From an uncultured Clostridia bacterium (GTDB lineage: Bacteria > Bacillota > Clostridia > UMGS1883), in NCBI GenBank assembly GCA_934476455.1, contig CAKSNY010000004.1:1-64000 (forward strand): DNA of 64,000 nt, written 5' to 3'. Of this stretch, positions 17,933 through 25,963 are shown piece after piece (the stretch's first letter is position 1; the number at the start of each line of letters is the position of its first letter). The translations under genes were made by a program, and so were the position numbers. Under the pieces are notes generated by a model that was not told where the DNA came from, searched no databases, and saw only the letters and a program-made list of their open reading frames with translations.

Positions 17933-19279
17933 ATGAATACGGAAAAAAGAAATTTTTATAAAACGGCAGCGGCGCTTGTGGTTCCGCTTGCATTGCAAAA
18001 TCTTATAAACGTAGGCGTAAGCGGCGCAGATGTAATAATGCTCGGACGCGTAGGGGAAGCGGCGCTTTCGGGTGCGTCTTTGGGCGGGCAGATTTATTTT
18101 ATAATGAACCTGTTTTTGTTCGGGCTTACATCGGGCGTTATGGTGCTTGCGTCACAGTATTGGGGAAAGGGCGACACGAAGACAATTGAAAAGATTTTAG
18201 GTCTGGCGCTTAAAATTGCGCTTTTTGTCAGCCTTTTATTTTTGTGTGCGGGCTATTTTGTCCCCGACAGGCTTATGAGGATATATACATCCGACAAAGA
18301 GGTTATAAAGCAGGGCGTCAGCTATTTGCGCATTGTTTGCTTAAGCTATCCGGCGGCGGCGCTGAGTATGACGTATCTTTATACTTTAAGAAGCGTTGAA
18401 AAGCCGCAGATAGCAACAATTGTTTATACAGTTTCGCTTTTGGTAAACGTATTTGTAAATGCGCTGCTTATTTTCGGCTTGTGCGGTTTTCCGCGGATGG
18501 AGGCAGCCGGCGCCGCTGTGGGTACGCTTATAGCGCGAATTTTTGAGGTTTTGCTAAGCTTTTTGTATGACAGAAAGGTAAATAAAGTATACAGGCTTAG
18601 CTTAAGCAGCTTTGTTATAAAAAACAAGCTTTTGCTGCGCGATTTTGCGGTTATATCCGTGCCGGTTATTATAAATGAGCTGATGTGGGGGTTGGGAATG
18701 AGTATGACAGCCGCAATCCTCGGTCAGCTGGGGAAAACAGTGTCGAGCGCATATTCCGTAGTTGCCGTGGTAAGGCAGTTTGCGCAGGTTGTAACGTTTG
18801 GTATATCGGGCGCGGCAGCGGTAATGATAGGTAAAAGCATAGGGCTTGGCGAAAACGACAAGGCAGTTGTTCAGGCACGGCGTTTTCACCGATTAAGCAT
18901 AATTTTCGGTTTGGGTGCATGCGCTATAGTTCTCTTGGTATCGCCCATGGTTTTAAGCTTTGTATCGATAAGTGCGGCGGCAAAAAAACTGCTTTTGCAA
19001 ATGCTTATAATAGTGTCGGTTATTGTTATAGCGCAGTCGCACAACTGTACAATGATAGTGGGCATTTACCGCGGCGGCGGCGATACGCGCTACGGTATGA
19101 TGGCAGATATGGTATCGATGTGGCTCGGGTCTATACTTTTGGGATATTTGTCGGCTTTCATATGGAAATTTGACGTATGGGTTACATTTTTGTTTTTGCT
19201 TTCGGACGAGTTTATAAAAATTCCGATGTGCTTGGTACATTATTACAGAAGAAAGTGGCTTAACAATATAACACGATAA
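17933..19279 (+). CDS. MATE-family efflux transporter
   Basis: A 448-residue polytopic membrane protein of the multidrug and toxic compound extrusion family, with about twelve hydrophobic segments and the usual N-terminal opening (LVVPLALQNLINVGVSGADVIMLGRVG). Members exchange Na+ or H+ for cationic drugs or metabolites. It begins 8 bases after the ACT/MBL gene behind AGAGG, so the exported compound may relate to what that protein binds or hydrolyses; this is inference. Strong hairpins follow the stop codon. Confidence 0.93.
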   Translation: MNTEKRNFYKTAAALVVPLALQNLINVGVSGADVIMLGRVGEAALSGASLGGQIYFIMNLFLFGLTSGVMVLASQYWGKGDTKTIEKILGLALKIALFVSLLFLCAGYFVPDRLMRIYTSDKEVIKQGVSYLRIVCLSYPAAALSMTYLYTLRSVEKPQIATIVYTVSLLVNVFVNALLIFGLCGFPRMEAAGAAVGTLIARIFEVLLSFLYDRKVNKVYRLSLSSFVIKNKLLLRDFAVISVPVIINELMWGLGMSMTAAILGQLGKTVSSAYSVVAVVRQFAQVVTFGISGAAAVMIGKSIGLGENDKAVVQARRFHRLSIIFGLGACAIVLLVSPMVLSFVSISAAAKKLLLQMLIIVSVIVIAQSHNCTMIVGIYRGGGDTRYGMMADMVSMWLGSILLGYLSAFIWKFDVWVTFLFLLSDEFIKIPMCLVHYYRRKWLNNITR

Positions 19280-19296
19280 CACGGGAACAACAAAAA

Positions 19297-19370
19297 AGCG
19301 TGTCGATAAAGTCGACACGCTCAAAGGAACTGTTTAAAAGTCAATTGGCTTTTAAACAGTTCCTTTTTTT
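19297..19370. terminator. Double hairpin terminator (repeat-like) between convergent genes
   Basis: The first hairpin pairs GCGTGTCGA (19298-19306) with TCGACACGC (19312-19320). The second pairs AAGGAACTGTTTAAAAG (19324-19340) with its complement ending at 19365, followed by a run of T. It can stop the MATE operon and, on the minus strand, nadE. A similar composite occurs at 58.7 kb. Confidence 0.85.
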
Positions 19371-19371
19371 G

Positions 19372-20103
19372 TTAAAATTCAGGCTCGAAAGACGGCATCG
19401 GCTGCAGCTTAAACAAGTTCTGCGCGTGTTTTTTATCTATCAGCGCTTTTGTTTTTTCATCTTCGCAGACACCTGTTCTTATATATTTATCAAGCACGGC
19501 ATAGGTAAAGCCGAGGTTATCCTCATCTGTTTTCCCGCAAAGCCCGTCAGAGGGGGCTTTTTCAACGAGGTCTTCCGGAACGCCCAAAACACGGCCTATT
19601 TCCTTTACCTCTGCCACGGTAAGATGTGCAAGCGGTGAAAAGTCACCGGCGGCGTCACCGTACCTTGTAGCATAGCCGACCCAGTCCTCCGAAAGGTTGC
19701 AGGTGTTTGCAACACGTCCGTTTGACGACTGCCCGACAGCGTAAAGAACAGCCATTCTTACACGCGGCGGAACGTTTGTGGTTGTCTGTACGGAAATATC
19801 CATTTCACGCGGGAGCGCCGCTGTAAGGGCGTCAACCGCACCCTTTACATTTACAATATAGTGCTTTATACCAAGGTGATTAACAAGCTTTTTTGCACAG
19901 TCAATATCGGACTGCTCGCCGTTAGGCATAAGCACACCGATAACTCTGTCCGCGCCGAGCGCCTCCTTACAAAGCGCGGCGGTTACGGAGCTGTCCTTTC
20001 CGCCGGATATACCGACAATTGCGCGGCAATCCCTGCCATTTTCCTCAAAAAATTTTCTTATCCAGTTTACGCAGTCGTTTTTTACTTTTTCGGCATTAAA
20101 CAT
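19372..20103 (-). CDS. nadE: NAD+ synthetase
   Basis: A 243-residue NAD synthase, which amidates nicotinic acid adenine dinucleotide in the last step of NAD+ synthesis. The ATP-pyrophosphatase P-loop SGGKDS is near residue 35, and the family region NTCNLSEDWVGYATRYGD with GDFSPLAHLT is present. It lacks the glutaminase domain of long NadE enzymes, so it should use ammonia. ATG at 20103 is chosen because AGGAG (20116-20112) sits eight bases away; a GTG at 20112 overlaps that site. It follows the DUF1846 gene by 11 bases in an operon. Confidence 0.95.
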   Translation of the reverse strand: MFNAEKVKNDCVNWIRKFFEENGRDCRAIVGISGGKDSSVTAALCKEALGADRVIGVLMPNGEQSDIDCAKKLVNHLGIKHYIVNVKGAVDALTAALPREMDISVQTTTNVPPRVRMAVLYAVGQSSNGRVANTCNLSEDWVGYATRYGDAAGDFSPLAHLTVAEVKEIGRVLGVPEDLVEKAPSDGLCGKTDEDNLGFTYAVLDKYIRTGVCEDEKTKALIDKKHAQNLFKLQPMPSFEPEF

Positions 20104-20114
20104 ATCAAACACTC

Positions 20115-21596
20115 CTATCTGTAAAAGGTTTTTGAACGCCTTATCGGCTCACACGTGTAATTTATGCCAAGCTTTTTTAAAACCTGCTCGTCTGCCTCGC
20201 AAAGCATTACGGACGAGTGCAGCTCGGTATTTTTTAAGCGCGACACCGTGTTCAGCGCAAGATTTGCCTGCGGGTTTGCAACAGCGCAGCTTGAAAGGGC
20301 AATAAGCATTTCGTTTGAATCCAGGTGCGCCGTGACAGAATGAAAAATTTCGCGTTTAAGCTTTATGATAGGTTCTATAATAGACTGTGCAAGCAGCGGA
20401 ACATCATCGTTTATACCTGCCATAACCTTCATAGCGTTAAGAAGCGCCGCCGAAACGCTGCCTAAAAGAGAGCTTGTTTTGCCGGTGACAATGCTTCCGT
20501 CGTCAAGCTCTATAGAAACAGCGTGCGCGCCGGATTGCTCTGCCTTGTCAAGCGCATATTTTACAACCTTTCTGTCGGTTGGGGAAACGCCCGCCTGCTG
20601 CATTATGGATTCTACCTTTATAACGGCGCTCTCACTGACGGCGCCGGTAAGCTTTTCACAGCAAATTTTGTAGTACCGCCTTATTGTTTCATCCTTTGCG
20701 GCATTGCATACGGCTTCATCATCAAATATACAGTTGCCCGCCATATTTACGCCCATATCCGTGGGCGAGTTATAAGGGCTTTTGCCCAGGATTTTTTCAA
20801 GCATTGCTTTAAGAAGCGGGAACGCCTCAACGTCACGGTTATAGTTTACCGTCATTTTTCCGTAAGCTTCAAGATGGAACGGGTCTATCATATTAAGGTC
20901 GTTGAGGTCTGCGGTGGCAGCCTCATACGCAAGGTTTACGGGGTGCTTAAGCGGCAAATTCCAAATAGGGAAGGTTTCAAATTTTGCATAGCCTGCCATA
21001 ATGCCGCGTTTATGCTCATGATAAAGCTGTGACAGGCAGGTTGCAAGCTTTCCGCTGCCGGGACCCGGTGCGGTTACTATAACAAGCGGGCGCGTTGTTT
21101 CTATGTATTCGTTTCTGCCGTACCCGTCCTCACTTACTATAAGGGGGATGTTATTGGGGTAGCCCGTAATAGGATAGTGCACATAAACCCTTACACCGAG
21201 ATTTGTAAGCTTTTTCTTAAACACATCTGCGCTGTACTGCCCCGAATAGCGGGTCATAACAACGCTGCTTACATAAAGCCCCATATTCCGAAACGCGTCA
21301 ATAAGGCGAAGCACGTCGTGGTCGTATGTAATGCCCAAATCACCGCGCATTTTATTTTTTTCAATATCATCGGCATTTATTGCAATAACAATTTCCGCAC
21401 TGTCGGAAAGGTGCAAAAGCATTCTTATTTTACTGTCGGGGCAAAAGCCGGGAAGCACGCGGGAGGCATGGTAATCGTCAAAAAGCTTACCGCCGAGCTC
21501 TAGATAGAGCTTACCGTTAAAGGTATCAATCCTTTCCTGAATATGCTGCGATTGCATATTCAAATACTTATCATTATCAAAACCGATTTTGTTCAT
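20115..21596 (-). CDS. DUF1846-family protein
   Basis: A 493-residue cytoplasmic protein of the DUF1846 family, conserved in Clostridia and lactic bacteria but without an established reaction. Visible are the start KIGFDNDKYLNMQSQHI, a P-loop-like segment APGPGSGKLATCLSQLYHE near residue 180, and ADLNDLNMIDPFHLEAYG. These match the family over its normal length. The C-terminal half is a second alpha/beta domain. ATG at 21596 has a GAAGG site. It is transcribed with nadE downstream, which may hint at a nucleotide-linked role but proves nothing. Confidence 0.87.
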   Translation of the reverse strand: MNKIGFDNDKYLNMQSQHIQERIDTFNGKLYLELGGKLFDDYHASRVLPGFCPDSKIRMLLHLSDSAEIVIAINADDIEKNKMRGDLGITYDHDVLRLIDAFRNMGLYVSSVVMTRYSGQYSADVFKKKLTNLGVRVYVHYPITGYPNNIPLIVSEDGYGRNEYIETTRPLVIVTAPGPGSGKLATCLSQLYHEHKRGIMAGYAKFETFPIWNLPLKHPVNLAYEAATADLNDLNMIDPFHLEAYGKMTVNYNRDVEAFPLLKAMLEKILGKSPYNSPTDMGVNMAGNCIFDDEAVCNAAKDETIRRYYKICCEKLTGAVSESAVIKVESIMQQAGVSPTDRKVVKYALDKAEQSGAHAVSIELDDGSIVTGKTSSLLGSVSAALLNAMKVMAGINDDVPLLAQSIIEPIIKLKREIFHSVTAHLDSNEMLIALSSCAVANPQANLALNTVSRLKNTELHSSVMLCEADEQVLKKLGINYTCEPIRRSKTFYR

Positions 21597-21711
21597 TACA
21601 ACACGCGCCTTCTAATCAAACTTATAAATTATTATAAAACAATATTTGGCTTTTATCAACAAAAAAATTGCCTTTGTGAAAAAAAATACGGTTATTTGCC
21701 GCAGCCTGCAA

Positions 21712-21740
21712 TTGATTTGTTCGGCACATTGTGCTATAAT
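21712..21740 (+). promoter_or_regulatory. Promoter of the DUF4317 gene
   Basis: TTGATT (21712-21717), 17 bases, TATAAT (21735-21740), followed by GGGAGG before the start at 21779. Confidence 0.75.
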
Positions 21741-21778
21741 GCCTATGCGACATAAATGTTTTGGGAGGATTTTTTTGT

Positions 21779-22909
21779 ATGACGGACAAGGAAATAAAAG
21801 AACTGCGCCGCAGATTTAATGCGGAACGTACAAATATGACATCGGTTTGCGGGTGCCTGATAAATGAAAAAAAAGAAATTGTAACGCGGTTTACACAGTC
21901 GATTGCGCTTTCTTCGCCGGAGGAGTCGGCAAAGCTTATGTCAATAATGAAAAAGTGCCTTTCGGGAAGAAGAGGGACAAACCTTATAGACATAGAATTT
22001 AAGACGCAACAGGTTACACAAAGCGACGAACATTCGCTTTTGATGCGGCTTAAAAATTCAAAGCTCAAGGACGAGGAGACAGTGGAAGCACTCTATACCA
22101 AAATAGCGGAAAACTATGCGGCGGAATCAAGCTATATGGTGCTTTTGGGAAGTGAAAGCTACGATGTTTTCGGATATCATGAAGACGGGACCAGAAAAGA
22201 AGATTCGGACTGGATATATACATACGTGGTTTGTGCTGTATGCCCGGTAAAGACAACGAAGCCCGAGCTTTCTTTCAGAACATATGACAATGCGTTTAAA
22301 ACCGTTTCGCCGTCCAGCGTTATAAGCTCTCCGGATGCGGGATTTTTGTTTCCCGCGTTTGACAACCGTGCGGAAAACATATACAATGCACTTTTTTATG
22401 CGCATGATACACACCGAGGTTATGATGAGCTTATAGACGCGCTGTTTAAGGTAACGCCGCCGATGCCGGCTGCACTTCAGGAGGAAACCTTTGCGAGCTG
22501 CCTTAAGGAATCGGCAGGGAAAGAATGTGACATTGAGGTTGTGCGTGCCGTTCACGAGCAAATAGAAGAAATAATAGAGGAACACAAAATCGCCAAAGAG
22601 GAGGAAGAGCTCACGCTCTCAAAAGAAAGGCTTGGGGATATGCTTAAAAACGGCGGCGCGAGTGAAAATGCCGTAGAAGCCTTTGAAGAAAAGTATGATG
22701 AGGAATTTGGCACGAACACGCTTATAAACCCGCAGAATATAGTGAATACAAAACGCTTTTCTGTGGAAACACCCGATGTTACCATACGTGTAAATCCGCA
22801 GCGACGCGACCTTGTAACAACGCGGGTAATCGGAGGAACAAAATATATTCTTGTTCGTGCGGACGAAGGCGTTGTGGTAAACGGCGTTGATATAAATATA
22901 TCCGAATAA
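21779..22909 (+). CDS. DUF4317-family protein
   Basis: A 376-residue protein matching DUF4317, a family of Clostridia with no known function. It begins MTDKEIKELRRRFNAERTN and has no signal peptide or membrane segment. The C-terminal third has an acidic, helical stretch (about 255-330) and ends in a small beta segment. ATG at 21779 is preferred to TTG at 21761, since GGGAGG lies between the two. It has its own promoter. The following 313 bases contain only palindromes, so it appears monocistronic. Confidence 0.85.
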   Translation: MTDKEIKELRRRFNAERTNMTSVCGCLINEKKEIVTRFTQSIALSSPEESAKLMSIMKKCLSGRRGTNLIDIEFKTQQVTQSDEHSLLMRLKNSKLKDEETVEALYTKIAENYAAESSYMVLLGSESYDVFGYHEDGTRKEDSDWIYTYVVCAVCPVKTTKPELSFRTYDNAFKTVSPSSVISSPDAGFLFPAFDNRAENIYNALFYAHDTHRGYDELIDALFKVTPPMPAALQEETFASCLKESAGKECDIEVVRAVHEQIEEIIEEHKIAKEEEELTLSKERLGDMLKNGGASENAVEAFEEKYDEEFGTNTLINPQNIVNTKRFSVETPDVTIRVNPQRRDLVTTRVIGGTKYILVRADEGVVVNGVDINISE

Positions 22910-22916
22910 ACACGCT

Positions 22917-23070
22917 TCAAGCCGAAAGCTCCGAAAGCGAGCTTTCGGCTTGAGAACAAGGGCTTTCGCTCGCGCGGCGCTCACCGCGCCAGCCCTTGCA
23001 GGGAGCGGTTTTTGCGGTACACGCCCGCGAAAACCGCGTTTTTTACGTCAGAGGGGATTTCCCCTCTGAC
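22917..23070. repeat. Cluster of four intergenic palindromes in the 313-bp gene-free stretch
   Basis: Between the DUF4317 gene and the ABC gene there is no coding sequence but four hairpins in a row. The first is a 15-bp stem at 22917-22953. The second is at 22957-22998, with an inner GCGCGG/CCGCGC stem. The third is at 23005-23037, followed by TTTTTT and so a likely terminator. The fourth is a perfect GTCAGAGGGG/CCCCTCTGAC pair at 23047-23070. The GTCAGAGGG motif reappears at 35.9 kb beside the duplicated element. The density suggests a REP-like or decayed MITE-type repeat. Confidence 0.6.
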
Positions 23071-23159
23071 AACTCCCCATATTCTCGGATTTTCAGTTTT
23101 TCGACAGTATGCGGATTGTAAAAATTTGATTTTTGCAGTCCGTTTTTTGTGCAAAAATA

Positions 23160-23188
23160 TTGCATTTTGCGTCGGGAAAGTATATAAT
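23160..23188 (+). promoter_or_regulatory. Promoter of the ABC/DUF1854 operon
   Basis: TTGCAT (23160-23165), 17 bases, TATAAT (23183-23188). The operon's first start codon is TTG at 23223, with GGGGAGGGAG in between. Confidence 0.65.
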
Positions 23189-23222
23189 TGGTTATTATAT
23201 TAAAAAGGGGAGGGAGCGCTTT

Positions 23223-25418
23223 TTGAAAAATAAAGAACAAGCAGAAAAAACAGACATATTTTCACCGCTTTTGCAAAAATACTTGATAGCGGACAGCGAT
23301 ATACTTTTTCGTGCAAGATGTGATATGAAAAATGCCGAAGAGTACACAAAGGCGCTGCTTCTTTTATGTAAGAGCGAGATTGTTTATATTGATGAGGGCG
23401 GTCAGCTGCGGAGAACAAGGCTTTGCGATATACAAAAAATTTACACGGAAAGCTTTGTTTCCTCGGGAAGAATTATTGTTCAAACCATTGACGGGGAAAG
23501 TTGTTTTGCGTTTTTCGGTGCAGAATATGCAAAGGAAATTGACCGGTTTGTTGCCGCGGCGGATGGATATATTTCTTCGAAGAACGAGAAGCTGCCGAAA
23601 GACGTGCGGTATGCAGATAGCGCAGAAGCAAACGTCGGCAGAAAGAAGCTGTTTCTCAGGGTTTTGTCATATGTTCCGAAATACAAGGCTTCTCTTGCCG
23701 CAATGATAGCAATAATAGTGTTTTCGACAATTATAAATATTGTTACGCCGTATATTTCGGGAACGGTGCTTTATGACCAGGTACTCACAAAGGGCGGAAA
23801 ATACTATGGAAAAATATGGGGTGTGGCGGCTTTTCTTGTGTCGATTTCGGCGCTTACGGTCTTTTTGGGCATAGTGCAGGGAAGGATAGGCGCGGATATG
23901 TCGGGGCGTGTTATTTACGATATAAAGACAGAGGTCTTTTCGGCAATGCAGAATTTGGGAATGAGCTTTTTTTCCTCGAAAAAAACGGGAAATCTTTTAA
24001 ACCGCGTAAATTCGGACGCGCTGGACATACAGTATTTTTTAAACGACGGGCTTCCCAATTTTATAATAAATGCGCTGACGATTGCCTCGATAGGATTGGT
24101 GCTGTTTATTAAAAACCCCATTCTTTCGGTTACGGTGCTTATACCGGTACCTGTTATGGCGTTAATAATAAAAAAGGCGAGCAGAAATTTTAAAAAGCTT
24201 AAATGGCACACATGGCGGCGTTCCTCCGCAATGAATTCGATAATAAACGATACTCTTTTGGGAATAAGGGTGGTTAAAGCGTTCGGAAGAGAGGAGCGCG
24301 AAAACGCCCGTTTCTTTGAATCTGCGCAGGAGCTTTATAAAAACAGGCTGCGTGAGGGGTATGCCCAGGCAAGAGTTTTTCCATTTTTGGGCTGGATAAT
24401 GTCTATGGGTGCGGTGTTTGTGTGGGCTATAGGCGGTGTGCAGGTGCTTGGCGGAAGGCTGAGCTTCGGAAGATTGATGACATTTGTCGGGTATCTTGCA
24501 ATGCTGTACAATCCGGTAAATTCAATGGTGCGCGTGTTTGACTGGTGGAGCTCGTGTATGAACAGCGCGCAGCGTATTTTTGAAGTGACCGATGCCCGAC
24601 CGGATGTTACGGAAAGTGAAAATGCGGTTCATATTGAAAGAATACGCGGCGATATAGAGTTTAAAAATGTTACGTTTGCGTACGAGCCGAATAAGAACGT
24701 GCTTAAAAATGTGTCGTTTGACGTAAAAAGCGGCGAAATGATAGGGCTTGTAGGCAGAAGCGGCGCGGGTAAAAGTACAATAACCAACCTTTTGGCGCGG
24801 CTGTATGATGTAAACGACGGAGAAATAACGATTGACGGCACGGACGTAAAGGAAATAAAAAAAGAGGATTTGCACAAAAATATAGGGATAGTTTTACAGG
24901 AGACATTTTTGTTTTCGGGAAGCATTGCGGAAAATATTTCCTACGCAAAGCCGAATGCAACAATGGAGGAAATAATATACGCGGCAAAGAAGGCATATGC
25001 GCACGAATTTATCGTAAGGCTGCCCGACGGATATGAAACACAGCTTGGGAAAAACGGCGTAAGCCTTTCTGGCGGGGAAAAGCAGCGCATAGGAATAGCA
25101 CGGGCAATACTGATGAATCCGTCAATCCTTATACTGGACGAGGCGACAAGCTCGCTCGATACAAAAACGGAAAAGAAAATTCAGCAGGCGCTTGAACAGC
25201 TTATACGCGGTCGCACAACCATTGCGATTGCGCACAGGCTTTCGACCCTTAAAAATGCGGACAGACTTGTCGTAATAGAAAACGGGCGTGTGGCGGAAAC
25301 GGGAACGCACAAAGAGCTTTTTTCAAAAAAGGACGGAGTGTATGCCCGTATGGCAAAAGCACAACTTGAAGCGCTGCGACTGAGCCTTGAGGATGGGGGA
25401 TTTACGGAAAATGCTTAA
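23223..25418 (+). CDS. ABC exporter half-transporter with N-terminal PH-like domain
   Basis: A 731-residue ABC exporter with fused membrane and ATPase parts. Residues ~1-140 are a soluble extension that reads like a bacterial PH-type strand-rich domain (LFRARCDMKNAEEYTKALLL, VDGESCFAFF-like strands). Residues ~150-450 hold six membrane helices. The nucleotide-binding domain has Walker A GRSGAGKST (~510), LSGGEKQR (~614), Walker B ILILDEATSS (~635) and the switch His in AIAHRLS. The start is TTG at 23223, the only one with a good ribosome site. It overlaps the DUF1854 gene by 8 bases, and a second ABC gene of the same design follows, so the two probably form a heterodimer. Confidence 0.88.
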   Translation: MKNKEQAEKTDIFSPLLQKYLIADSDILFRARCDMKNAEEYTKALLLLCKSEIVYIDEGGQLRRTRLCDIQKIYTESFVSSGRIIVQTIDGESCFAFFGAEYAKEIDRFVAAADGYISSKNEKLPKDVRYADSAEANVGRKKLFLRVLSYVPKYKASLAAMIAIIVFSTIINIVTPYISGTVLYDQVLTKGGKYYGKIWGVAAFLVSISALTVFLGIVQGRIGADMSGRVIYDIKTEVFSAMQNLGMSFFSSKKTGNLLNRVNSDALDIQYFLNDGLPNFIINALTIASIGLVLFIKNPILSVTVLIPVPVMALIIKKASRNFKKLKWHTWRRSSAMNSIINDTLLGIRVVKAFGREERENARFFESAQELYKNRLREGYAQARVFPFLGWIMSMGAVFVWAIGGVQVLGGRLSFGRLMTFVGYLAMLYNPVNSMVRVFDWWSSCMNSAQRIFEVTDARPDVTESENAVHIERIRGDIEFKNVTFAYEPNKNVLKNVSFDVKSGEMIGLVGRSGAGKSTITNLLARLYDVNDGEITIDGTDVKEIKKEDLHKNIGIVLQETFLFSGSIAENISYAKPNATMEEIIYAAKKAYAHEFIVRLPDGYETQLGKNGVSLSGGEKQRIGIARAILMNPSILILDEATSSLDTKTEKKIQQALEQLIRGRTTIAIAHRLSTLKNADRLVVIENGRVAETGTHKELFSKKDGVYARMAKAQLEALRLSLEDGGFTENA

Positions 25419-25911
25419 TTATTTAAAAAGCGGCGAATGTAAGTTTTACGAAAACGAAACGGGTCTTTTAATGCTTATAAAAGACGGTACGGATATGGGA
25501 CGTGTGGCGGTGCAGAGAATGTTTCCGCTGCATAACGAATACACCTACCTTTCCGTAAGAAAAGAAAATTATCTGCGCAGCGATGAAGACAGTGAAATAG
25601 GCATAATACGCGATTTGTCGGAATTTGAAGCCCGACAGAGGGAAATAGTAAAAAAAGAGCTTAGAATGAGGTATTTCGTGCCGAAAATAGTGAGCATAAA
25701 AAGCGTAAAAGAGGAGTTCGGAAGCACCGTTTGGGAAACGGAGACCACAGCGGGACAGCACGGCTTCACCGTTACGGATATGGGAACAAACGTGGTAAAT
25801 CTGGGAAATAACAGAGTGCTTTTAATTGATGTTTACGGTGGCCGCTATGAAATACCGGATGTTTCAAAAATAGGCGACAAAGCAATGAAAGTGCTTGAAA
25901 TCTGGCTTTAA
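25411..25911 (+). CDS. DUF1854-family protein
   Basis: A 166-residue soluble protein matching DUF1854, a small family regularly found between ABC exporter genes. In some proteobacteria, as I recall, this set is annotated as associated with cyanophycin metabolism, but no cyanophycin gene is visible here. Features include YLSVRKENYLRSDEDSEIGI and the conserved C-terminal strand pattern VVNLGNNRVLLIDVYGGRYEIPD. It starts at ATG 25411 inside the end of the upstream ABC gene, implying translational coupling and a role as an accessory subunit of the exporter. Confidence 0.85.
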   Translation: MLNYLKSGECKFYENETGLLMLIKDGTDMGRVAVQRMFPLHNEYTYLSVRKENYLRSDEDSEIGIIRDLSEFEARQREIVKKELRMRYFVPKIVSIKSVKEEFGSTVWETETTAGQHGFTVTDMGTNVVNLGNNRVLLIDVYGGRYEIPDVSKIGDKAMKVLEIWL

Positions 25912-25963
25912 AAACAGAGGTTTCTTGTGTTTTTAAAAGATAAAAAGGGCAGGGGGTGTATAT

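Noticed and set aside
16890..17993. A 367-codon minus-strand frame opposite the ACT/MBL gene
   Set aside because: No ribosome site or domain, and the sense-strand gene has a clear promoter and motifs.
22910..23222. CRISPR array in the palindrome cluster
   Set aside because: The palindromes differ from one another and there are no regular spacers or identical repeats.
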